Assembly: GCA_959597175.1 (NCBI GenBank)
Contig: CAUFXM010000018.1
Coordinates: forward strand, 1 to 16,367
Length of the DNA: 16,367 bases
Direction: 5' to 3'
Source of the DNA: an uncultured Methanomassiliicoccales archaeon
GTDB lineage: Archaea > Thermoplasmatota > Thermoplasmata > Methanomassiliicoccales > Methanomethylophilaceae
The translations under genes and the position numbers were made by a program. Shown one piece after another: positions 1-6,209 of the stretch. The stretch's first letter is position 1. Every line of letters begins with the position of its first letter. The notes beneath the pieces were generated by a model. That model made no database searches. It was not told the origin of the DNA and was given only the letters and a program-made list of their open reading frames with translations.

Positions 1-18
1 ACTGAATAAGGGAGTCCT

Positions 19-23
19 AAAAA
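19..23 (-). terminator. Possible oligo-T terminator of tRNA-Pro
   Basis: On the minus strand a run of five T lies 21 bases after the 3' end of the tRNA gene. Archaeal RNA polymerase can terminate at short T-runs without a hairpin. The run is short, so this is only a weak call. Confidence 0.3.
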
Positions 24-44
24 CATGCTGGCTGAGGGGATGAG

Positions 45-117
45 TGGGCCCGCCCGGATTTGAACCGGAGTCAATGGCTCCCGAAGCCACAAGGATACCA
101 AGCTACCCCACGGGCCC
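45..117 (-). tRNA. tRNA-Pro (anticodon CGG)
   Basis: Read on the minus strand, the 73-nt gene folds as a full cloverleaf. The acceptor stem pairs GGGCCCG with CGGGCCC. The anticodon stem GUGGC/GCCAU encloses the loop UUCGGGA, so the anticodon is CGG and the tRNA reads CCG proline codons. The T-arm carries GGUUCAAAUCC. The discriminator base is A and no CCA is encoded, as is usual in archaea. No intron is seen. A TATA box about 28 bp upstream (141-150) supports transcription from its own promoter. Confidence 0.95.
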
Positions 118-140
118 ACAGAGAACCCCCAACGGATTCC

Positions 141-150
141 TAAATAAATA
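141..150 (-). promoter_or_regulatory. TATA box of tRNA-Pro
   Basis: The stretch reads TATTTATTTA on the minus strand and is centred about 28 bp before the first base of the tRNA. This is the expected spacing for an archaeal TATA box when transcription starts near the mature tRNA 5' end. Confidence 0.7.
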
Positions 151-241
151 CTTTGACAGATAGGTGTGCACGATCCGCGCATCGCCGACCAAGTCTATAC
201 AGGTTATTCTGTGGAGTAACTGAAAATTATGGAAAGTTATA

Positions 242-303
242 TCCGAAAAATAGGGAAAAAATTTTCAGAAATACAAGGAATATTATTTCCGAAAAATAGG
301 GAA
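242..303. repeat. Two direct copies of a 16-bp element before the ATPase gene
   Basis: The sequence TCCGAAAAATAGGGAA occurs at 242-257 and again, without a mismatch, at 288-303, 46 bp apart. Each copy is itself roughly dyad-symmetric at its ends (TTCC ... GGAA). The second copy ends just before a TATA-like stretch (about 303-311) and 32 bp before the ATPase start codon. The position suggests an operator pair. The rest of 118-335 is AT-rich and shows no convincing gene. Confidence 0.6.
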
Positions 304-335
304 TTTCTAAATAGCCAGATGGCCTATCCATCAAT

Positions 336-1802
336 ATGACTCTGATGCCTGAAGGATACAGGCCCAGGTTGGTGGACGAGCAGATCGAGCACCACCTCAG
401 GTTGTTCGGTGCGGTGTGTGTCGAGGGACCGAAGTTCTGTGGCAAGACCTGGGCTTCCAGAAGTCACAGCAACAGTGCGTACATGTTGGGCGATCCCTCG
501 AACAACTTCCAGAACCGCAGATTGGCGGAGATGGAGGTCACCATGACGCTTTCCGGTGAGGCGCCGCATCTCATCGACGAATGGCAGGATGTTCCGGCGA
601 TATGGGATGCAGTCCGTAACGAGGTCGATCAGACTCCGGACTGCGGGAGGTTCATCCTGACGGGGTCATCCACGCCTCGCAGGAAAGGGATAATGCACAG
701 TGGCGCCGGACGTATCGGAGACATTAGGATGAGAACGATGTCCTTGTTCGAATCCGGGGAATCCGATGGGAGAGTGTCCCTTCGTTCTCTGTTCGATGGC
801 GGTTTCCAGAACAGCTTCTCGAACGAGGGGGTGGAGCTCATGAGGCTGGCAGACCTAATCGTGAGGGGAGGGTGGCCTCAGCACATCGGATTTGCTTCCG
901 ATGATGCTCAGATTGTCATAAAGAGCTACATGGAACGCATAGTAAAGGATGCCACCTCGTTGGACGGTCGCAATCTGTCGGAGGATCGTATGAGGATCCT
1001 TATCCGCTCCCTGTCACGCAACGAGTCGACCGTCGCATCAGCGAGGACGCTCATTGATGATATGAGGAAGTACGATGACGAGGAACCGGACCCGAAGACG
1101 GTCTCCACATACTGGGATGCCCTTGACAGGGTGTTCATGATCGAGGACCAGCCTGCGTTCAACCCGAATCTCAGGTCATCCGTGAGGGTGGGGAAGAAAC
1201 CGAAAAGACATCTGACGGATCCTGCGATCGCCGTCGCCGCTATGGGTCTGGACTCCGGTATGCTGATGGAGGACCTGAACACGTTCGGGTTCCTCTTCGA
1301 GGCCCTGTGCGAGAGGGACCTTCAGATATATGCGCAGGCTGACGGGGGGAGTCTGTCCCATTACCGTGACGGCGATGGCAGGGAGATCGACGCGGTGGTC
1401 GAGATGCCGTCCGGCAGATGGGGCGCATTCGAGGTGAAGCTCGGAGCGAACCAGATCGATGCAGCCGCCGACAATCTGCTGTCGGTATGCGACTACCTTG
1501 AGGAGAAGGGGATTAAGCGGGCGCCGTCGGTCCTCGGTGTGATATGCGGAAAGGAGACGAGCGCATACAGGCGTTCGGACGGGGTGTATGTGATTCCGAT
1601 CACCTCTCTGAGGAACCGATGGACCAAAACCCGCATGCGCAGCATCTCGTGTTGCCAAGGGTCATTCTTCCTGCATAACACTGCTTCGCTTCCGGAGGAC
1701 ATCGGGTTTATCGATCACACATGTCCCATTCCCGTTCCGACGTTCTCCGGGGTCTCGACCACCTCTTTTCTGAGATCCCTGAATGGATCCAGAAACACAT
1801 AG
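336..1802 (+). CDS. AAA-family ATPase with DUF4143 (PD-(D/E)XK-like) domain
   Basis: This 488-residue protein has the layout of the AAA_14/DUF4143 ATPases, a large family of unclear function that is multiplied in many archaeal and gut bacterial genomes. Walker A is GPKFCGKTW (residues 31-39), Walker B is HLIDEWQ (78-84, acidic pair D81-E82) and the sensor-like strand is ILTGSS (107-112). A winged-helix-like middle part (about 215-270) follows. The C-terminal domain has REID (349-352) and FEVKLG (365-370), the acidic/Lys pattern of a nuclease-like fold. The family normally ends near residue 425 (VYVIPITSL, 417-425). The last ~60 residues look unlike the family, overlap the fic gene on the other strand by 88 bp and end in TAG, so the C-terminus may be altered by loss of the original stop. 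ATG at 336 sits about 26 bp after a TATA-like stretch with no ribosome binding site, so the mRNA is probably leaderless. ATG at 345 is an alternative start. Confidence 0.85.
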   Translation: MTLMPEGYRPRLVDEQIEHHLRLFGAVCVEGPKFCGKTWASRSHSNSAYMLGDPSNNFQNRRLAEMEVTMTLSGEAPHLIDEWQDVPAIWDAVRNEVDQTPDCGRFILTGSSTPRRKGIMHSGAGRIGDIRMRTMSLFESGESDGRVSLRSLFDGGFQNSFSNEGVELMRLADLIVRGGWPQHIGFASDDAQIVIKSYMERIVKDATSLDGRNLSEDRMRILIRSLSRNESTVASARTLIDDMRKYDDEEPDPKTVSTYWDALDRVFMIEDQPAFNPNLRSSVRVGKKPKRHLTDPAIAVAAMGLDSGMLMEDLNTFGFLFEALCERDLQIYAQADGGSLSHYRDGDGREIDAVVEMPSGRWGAFEVKLGANQIDAAADNLLSVCDYLEEKGIKRAPSVLGVICGKETSAYRRSDGVYVIPITSLRNRWTKTRMRSISCCQGSFFLHNTASLPEDIGFIDHTCPIPVPTFSGVSTTSFLRSLNGSRNT

Positions 1803-2863
1803 CGCATGCCGCGGGTCCTCCCTTCCTTACCGAGGATGCCCAGGTCGACCAGTGTGTCCAGTCTGCTTCTGATGGAGGCCTCTCCCAGGGGAATCCATCC
1901 GCAGGCCTCCTGGAAGCCGAAGCTGCCCTTCTCCTTCGCCATCATCGCGAGTTTGCGTGTGTTCTCCTCCATGTCATGGAGACGGTCCTTCTCGGAGAAC
2001 GTATGCACCGCTTCTTTGTATGCCTCATGTAGCGACTCTACGACATAGTGTATAAGAGGCGTGTAGTTTGCGACCGCGTCGGTGTAGGCTAGCAGGTCGT
2101 AGTACGTACCCGTATCGGACAGGAGTCTCTCTTCGAACTTGCACAGGCCGCAGTTCCTCAGGCCTAGTTCCCTAAGGATGGCCTGGAACAGCACGCGTCC
2201 GGTGCGTCCGTTCCCGTCCTCGAAGGGATGGATACTCTCGAACTCGTGGAAGAACGCTGTAGCTGTGGCGAACTCGTCCAGAGGGGAGTTGTTCATCCAA
2301 TCCACCAGTCTTTCGAGTTCCGTCTCCACGTTTCCATGCGGACAAGCGATGAAGTATTCGAATCCGCTGGGATCGGTGACCGAAACATCCACGTCCCTGA
2401 TCCTTCCAGGTTCCGTCTGTCCGACTCCATTCATCAGGAGGTGGTGCACCCGTTTCACCGTCTCCACACTCCACGGCATCCTGAACAGACTGTCGGAGAA
2501 CATCGAACCTAGATGGTTGAGGATCTCTTGGACCGGCCCAGCAGGAGATTCGCTGGTCTCTCCCGAGGTGTACTTACGGGTCAGCTCCCTGACCTCTTCC
2601 ATCGTCATGCGGTTCCCTTCGATCTTCGTGGACCAGTGGATGTTGGATGCGTAGGCCTCGTTGGCCAAGGTCAGATAGTCCTTCTCGGAGAGCATGAACT
2701 CCCCCAGCTTGGAGTCCATCTTCCTTATCTCCATCATCATCCTGCGCACATTCATGTCCAATGTGAACTGCGGAGAGAACGGGTTCTTTTCCCTGTGCCT
2801 CACAGGGTATCCATTCACTTTGTAACGGGAATAGTCCCTGTTATTGTCACAATCGGATTGCAT
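1715..2863 (-). CDS. Fic-family protein (putative AMP-transferase, self-inhibited class II)
   Basis: Fic proteins transfer AMP or another nucleotide part to hydroxyl side chains of target proteins. The complete core motif HPFEDGNGRTGR is at residues 212-223, with the catalytic His212. An N-terminal inhibitory motif S-x-x-x-E-G is present as STKIEGN (78-84, with Glu82), which marks class II enzymes whose own helix blocks the ATP site. After the Fic core, a winged-helix-like C-terminal part (about 310-370) is typical of the stand-alone Fic proteins of bacteria and archaea. The length (382 aa) is normal. The target is unknown. It lies 151 bp downstream of the aconitase gene on the same strand, but a hairpin and its own promoter region separate the two. 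Its 3' end overlaps the convergent ATPase gene. Confidence 0.92.
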   Translation of the reverse strand: MQSDCDNNRDYSRYKVNGYPVRHREKNPFSPQFTLDMNVRRMMMEIRKMDSKLGEFMLSEKDYLTLANEAYASNIHWSTKIEGNRMTMEEVRELTRKYTSGETSESPAGPVQEILNHLGSMFSDSLFRMPWSVETVKRVHHLLMNGVGQTEPGRIRDVDVSVTDPSGFEYFIACPHGNVETELERLVDWMNNSPLDEFATATAFFHEFESIHPFEDGNGRTGRVLFQAILRELGLRNCGLCKFEERLLSDTGTYYDLLAYTDAVANYTPLIHYVVESLHEAYKEAVHTFSEKDRLHDMEENTRKLAMMAKEKGSFGFQEACGWIPLGEASIRSRLDTLVDLGILGKEGRTRGMRYVFLDPFRDLRKEVVETPENVGTGMGHV

Positions 2864-2879
2864 AATGATGGATTCTTGT

Positions 2880-2891
2880 AATACTAGTATT
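2880..2891. promoter_or_regulatory. 12-bp perfect palindrome at the fic promoter
   Basis: AATACTAGTATT is a perfect palindrome 17 bp before the fic start codon. It abuts an AT-rich TATA-like stretch (AATTAAATA on the minus strand, about 2889-2897). If that is the TATA box, transcription would begin at or next to the ATG and the palindrome would sit between TATA box and start site, where a bound repressor would block polymerase. Confidence 0.45.
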
Positions 2892-2903
2892 TAATTATTG
2901 TCT

Positions 2904-2942
2904 TATTATCACATTCAATTGCAACAATTAACAGTGATAATA
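2904..2942. promoter_or_regulatory. 39-bp nested inverted repeat upstream of fic
   Basis: Outer 9-bp arms TATTATCAC (2904-2912) and GTGATAATA (2934-2942) are perfect inverse complements. Inner 5-bp arms AATTG (2917-2921) and CAATT (2925-2929) share exactly the same centre at 2923. Only four bases on each side break the symmetry. The element lies just upstream of the fic TATA-like region. It could be a dyad operator, or in RNA a long hairpin at the end of the aconitase transcript. The position before the TATA box favours an operator. Confidence 0.6.
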
Positions 2943-2956
2943 GTCTGAAAGGGAAA

Positions 2957-3006
2957 TATAAATCCCGAAAAGGAAAGAGGTTGATGGGAGGGGCGGGGCC
3001 CCTCCC
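2957..3006 (-). terminator. Probable terminator after aconitase
   Basis: A 9-bp GC stem (GGGAGGGGC at 2986-2994 with GCCCCTCCC at 2998-3006) with a 3-nt loop starts 9 bp after the aconitase stop codon. On the minus strand it is followed by a pyrimidine-rich stretch with several short T-runs. Hairpin plus T-rich tail is consistent with transcription termination or 3'-end protection. Confidence 0.55.
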
Positions 3007-3014
3007 GGAAGCGT

Positions 3015-5651
3015 TCACTGGGCCATCCTGCGCAGGACGTACTGCAGGATCCCGCCGTTGGCGATGTAGTCGACCTCGGCCGGCACGTCGACCCTGCAGA
3101 GGGTGTCGAACTCCAGCTTCTGGCCGTCCCTGTAGGCGGTCACCCTGACGGTGCACTTGGGCTCCAGGTCCTCGAGGTCGATGTCGAAGGTCTCGGTGCC
3201 GTTCAGCCCCAGGGTCTCGGCGGTCTGTCCGGGCAGGAACTGCAACGGGACGATGCCCATGCCCACGAGGTTGGACCTGTGGATCCTCTCGAAGGACTCG
3301 GCGATGACCGCCTTCACCCCGAGGAGGAGCGGGCCCTTGGCGGCCCAGTCCCTGCTGGACCCTGTTCCGTACTCCTTGCCGGCGAGGACGATCAGGGGGG
3401 TCATGTCCTCCTCGTACCTCCTGGAGGTCTCGAAGATGGTGTCGACGGTGCCGTCCGGGTGGTAGATGGAGCAGCTGCCCTCGCTGCCGGGGACCAGGAG
3501 GTTCCTGAGCCTGACGTTGGCGAACGTACCCCTGACCATGACCTCGTGGTTGGCCCTGCGGGACCCGTAGGAGTTGAAGTCCTTCGGCTCCACGCCCTTG
3601 GACATCAGGTACCTGCCGGCGTCGGTGTCCTTGGAGAACGCCCCGGCGGGGGAGATGTGGTCGGTGGTGATGGAGTCGCCCAGCTTGGCGAGGCACCTGG
3701 CGCGGTTGATGCTCCTGATCTCGGGCTCCTCGAAGATGTCGTCGAAGAACGGGGGGTTGCGGATGTAGGTGGAGTCCTCGTCCCAGGCGAACAGCGGGGA
3801 GTCCTCGCAGGGGACGGCGTCCCACCTGGCGGATCCCTTGAAGATGTCCCTGTACTTGGACTGGAACGTGGCGCGGGTGACGTACTCGTCGACGAGCTTG
3901 GAGATCTCTGCATCGGAGGGCCATATGTCCCTCAGGTATACCTCCTTCCCGTCGGCGGTGACGGCCAGGGGCTCCTTATCCAGATCGATGTCCACGCGTC
4001 CGGCGATGGCGTAGGCGACCACAAGCGGCGGGGAGGCCAGGTAGTTGGCCTTCACCAGCGGGTGGATCCTGCCCTCGAAGTTCCTGTTGGAGGAGGCGAT
4101 GGCGGCAACCACCAGGTCGTTGGCCTTGATGGAGTTCGAGACCTCGTCGGACAGCGGCCCAGAGTTCCCGATGCATGTCATGCAGCCGTACCCGCACACC
4201 TGGAACCCGAGCTTCTCCAGGTACACCAGCAGGCCGGAGTTCTGCAGGTACTGGGTGACGACCCTTGACCCTGGGGCCAGGGAGGTCTTGACGTAGTCCT
4301 TCGGCCTCAGCCCGAGGTCAGCGGCCTTCTTGGCGACGAGTCCCGCCGCAATCATGACCGAGGGGTTGGCGGTGTTGGTGCAGGATGTGATCGAGGCGAT
4401 GACCAGGGACCCGTCCCCGAGCTGTCCTGCGACCGCGGGCCTCTGCTTCTCCACGCCCAGGGCCTTCAGGGTGTCCGCAAAGGACTCCTTCATCCCGATC
4501 ATGGGGATGAGGTCCTGGGGCCTCTTGTGGCCTGCGAGACACGGGACCACGGTGGACAGGTCGAGCTCGAGGGTGTCGGTGTACTCCGGGTCCTCGGTGT
4601 ACCAGAGGCCCTGCTCCTTGCAGTACTTCTCGACGGTGTCGATGTGCTCCTCGGACCTGCCGGTGAGGCGGAGGTAGTCCATCGTCTTACCGTCCACGGG
4701 GCAGAACCCGGTGGTGGCCCCGTACTCTGGACCCATGTTGGCGAGTGTGGCGCGGTCCGCGAGGTCCAGGTCCCTGTATCCCTCGCCGTAGTACTCCACG
4801 AACTTGCCGACGACGCCCTTCTTCCTGAGCATGTTGACAACGGTCAGCACGAGGTCGGTGGCGTTGACGCCCTCCCTGAGCTTCCCGGTGAGCTTGAAGC
4901 CGACCACGTCGGGCAGCTTCATGTAGCTGGGCTGGCCGACCATGGCCGCCTCCGCCTCGATCCCGCCGACGCCCCATCCGAGCACGCCGAGGCCGTCGAT
5001 CTGGGTGGTGTGGGAGTCTGTCCCGAAGCAGGAGTCCGGATAGGCGATCCTATTCCCGTCCACGTCCTTGACATGCACGAGGGGGGACAGGTACTCCAGG
5101 TTGACCTGATGGCAGATGCCGTTGCCCGGGGGCACGGCGCGGAAGTTCTTCAGGCTCTTCTGCGCCCACTTGAAGAGGGCGTACCTCTCCTTGTTGCGCT
5201 GGAAGTCCAGCTCCTCGTTCAGCTCCTGGGCGTCGTCCCTTCCGGCGTAGTCGGTGTTGACCGAGTGGTCTATGACGAGATCGACGGGCATCAGGGGGTT
5301 GATGAGCTCGGGGTCCTTCCCCATGGCGGCCACGGCGGCCCTCATGCTCGCCAGGTCGGTGATCACGGCGCCGCCGGTGAGGTCCTGGAGCAGGACCCTG
5401 GCGGGGATCCAGGGGATGTCGCGGTCGGTATTCTCCTTCGGGTTCCAGGACGCGGCGGTGACCACGTCCTCGTCGGTGATGTGGGAGCCGTCGCGCTGTC
5501 TTAGCATGCCCTCGATGAGGATCTTGACGGAGTAGGGGATCTTGGAAAGGTCCTTGATGATTCCTTTCGCCTCCAGCTCGCGGAGGCTGTATATCGTGAT
5601 GTCGCCCTCCTGGGTTGTGAGGGTCTTCGTGCACGGTCCGACTTCTGTCAT
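3015..5651 (-). CDS. acnA: Aconitate hydratase, AcnA/IRP1 type
   Basis: Aconitase isomerises citrate to isocitrate through cis-aconitate with a [4Fe-4S] cluster. In this kind of archaeon it would serve the partial citrate cycle that leads to 2-oxoglutarate and glutamate. The 878-residue length and domain order match the monomeric AcnA/IRP1 form, not the two-subunit archaeal LeuC/LeuD-like form. Cluster ligands are Cys424 in SITSCTNTANPS and Cys490 and Cys493 in GYGCMTCIGNSG; the spacing of 66 and 3 residues is that of IRP1. The ATG at 5651 is chosen because GGAG lies 9 bases before it and because MTEVGPCTKTL matches the usual family N-terminus. An in-frame ATG at 5747 would add 32 residues unlike the family and would lie upstream of the likely TATA box. 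The gene is visibly richer in GC, with strong G/C third positions, than the cas genes next to it, which fits high expression or a different origin. Confidence 0.95.
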   Translation of the reverse strand: MTEVGPCTKTLTTQEGDITIYSLRELEAKGIIKDLSKIPYSVKILIEGMLRQRDGSHITDEDVVTAASWNPKENTDRDIPWIPARVLLQDLTGGAVITDLASMRAAVAAMGKDPELINPLMPVDLVIDHSVNTDYAGRDDAQELNEELDFQRNKERYALFKWAQKSLKNFRAVPPGNGICHQVNLEYLSPLVHVKDVDGNRIAYPDSCFGTDSHTTQIDGLGVLGWGVGGIEAEAAMVGQPSYMKLPDVVGFKLTGKLREGVNATDLVLTVVNMLRKKGVVGKFVEYYGEGYRDLDLADRATLANMGPEYGATTGFCPVDGKTMDYLRLTGRSEEHIDTVEKYCKEQGLWYTEDPEYTDTLELDLSTVVPCLAGHKRPQDLIPMIGMKESFADTLKALGVEKQRPAVAGQLGDGSLVIASITSCTNTANPSVMIAAGLVAKKAADLGLRPKDYVKTSLAPGSRVVTQYLQNSGLLVYLEKLGFQVCGYGCMTCIGNSGPLSDEVSNSIKANDLVVAAIASSNRNFEGRIHPLVKANYLASPPLVVAYAIAGRVDIDLDKEPLAVTADGKEVYLRDIWPSDAEISKLVDEYVTRATFQSKYRDIFKGSARWDAVPCEDSPLFAWDEDSTYIRNPPFFDDIFEEPEIRSINRARCLAKLGDSITTDHISPAGAFSKDTDAGRYLMSKGVEPKDFNSYGSRRANHEVMVRGTFANVRLRNLLVPGSEGSCSIYHPDGTVDTIFETSRRYEEDMTPLIVLAGKEYGTGSSRDWAAKGPLLLGVKAVIAESFERIHRSNLVGMGIVPLQFLPGQTAETLGLNGTETFDIDLEDLEPKCTVRVTAYRDGQKLEFDTLCRVDVPAEVDYIANGGILQYVLRRMAQ

Positions 5652-5682
5652 GAGCGTGTTCTCCTGCGTGCGGTTAGACGCG

Positions 5683-5695
5683 CATGTTATAAGAA
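5683..5695 (-). promoter_or_regulatory. Likely TATA box of the aconitase gene
   Basis: On the minus strand the sequence CTTATAACAT lies in an otherwise very GC-rich stretch, about 35-45 bp before the chosen start codon at 5651. That leaves room for a short leader carrying the GGAG ribosome binding site. Confidence 0.5.
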
Positions 5696-6121
5696 GTGCG
5701 CGCGCGGAGGGAATGGGGACCGCCGTCGGATGCACGGAGGTGTGCATCGGCCTCAGTTCGGCGGCAGGTCAGTGCGCCTGGGACCGGGTCCCCGGGGATG
5801 CCTGCCATCGACCCCGGGGGTTTGCGTGTGAGTCCGTTGTCTCCAAGCAGGTTCCGTACAATCGCTCCATGTAGGGGGGGGCGGATTCGTCGCGTCCCGG
5901 CCTTCGCTGTCGTGCTATAGCGCTTCCGATGTTTCCTTTCGCTTCCAACCATGGCGTTCGGGCAGGGAAGTGGTGTGCGTGCACGGTGCCCTCCTCAAAT
6001 ATCGGTTCAGTGTGGTAACAACACGGCAGGACCAGTGGGCCTGTCTACGGAGTATGACAATCAAGGTGCCTAATCTGGAGCATGACTGAAATGGACACAA
6101 GTTCAACCAATCCCTTGTTTT
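5696..6121. other. Non-coding divergent intergenic region
   Basis: The stretch between the aconitase promoter and the cas promoter has open frames on both strands, but none has a start signal, a recognisable domain or convincing codon use. The part up to about 5900 is GC-rich and holds a dyad GGGACC-G-GGTCCC (5780-5792) that runs into CCCCGGGG (5790-5797), with a second CCCCGGGG at 5812-5819. The part from about 6000 turns AT-rich towards the cas operon. No RNA gene was recognised. Confidence 0.5.
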
Positions 6122-6166
6122 GTAATAACAGTTATGACAAACATTACAAAAGTTACAGATATTACA
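6122..6166 (+). promoter_or_regulatory. Five tandem degenerate 9-bp units upstream of cas3
   Basis: Five consecutive 9-bp units all end in ACA: GTAATAACA, GTTATGACA, AACATTACA, AAAGTTACA and GATATTACA. The ACA triplets fall at 6128, 6137, 6146, 6155 and 6164, exactly 9 bp apart. The block ends 43 bp before the cas3 start and just before an AT-rich TATA-like stretch (about 6170-6179). Its place suggests a regulator binding array for the cas operon. Confidence 0.55.
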
Positions 6167-6169
6167 TCA

Positions 6170-6180
6170 AAACAATTATC
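6170..6180 (+). promoter_or_regulatory. TATA-like element of the cas operon
   Basis: The AT-rich stretch AAACAATTATC lies about 30-40 bp before the cas3 start codon, roughly where an archaeal TATA box would sit if the transcript starts at or shortly before the ATG. The match to a consensus is modest. Confidence 0.4.
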
Positions 6181-6209
6181 ATCTTAGACAGCTCATGTAT
6201 GCGTGAGGC

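Noticed and set aside
1800..2048. Amber read-through extension of the ATPase
   Set aside because: The extra frame is antisense to conserved fic sequence, carries no domain and soon meets more TAG codons, unlike the cas4 case.
3279..5504. Long open frames on the plus strand opposite the aconitase gene
   Set aside because: Aconitase has clear family motifs throughout; the long antisense frames follow from its GC-rich third positions and show no domain or start signals.
5652..5747. Aconitase start at the in-frame ATG at 5747
   Set aside because: The added 32 residues do not resemble the family N-terminus, the likely TATA box lies inside this stretch, and GGAG precedes the ATG at 5651.
5674..5952. 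A 92-codon open frame on the minus strand and others on both strands between aconitase and cas3
   Set aside because: No ribosome binding site, no recognisable domain, unlikely residue composition, and overlap with promoter elements.
6195..6206. ATG at 6195 as the cas3 start
   Set aside because: It is in frame but meets TGA three codons later, so cas3 must start at 6210.
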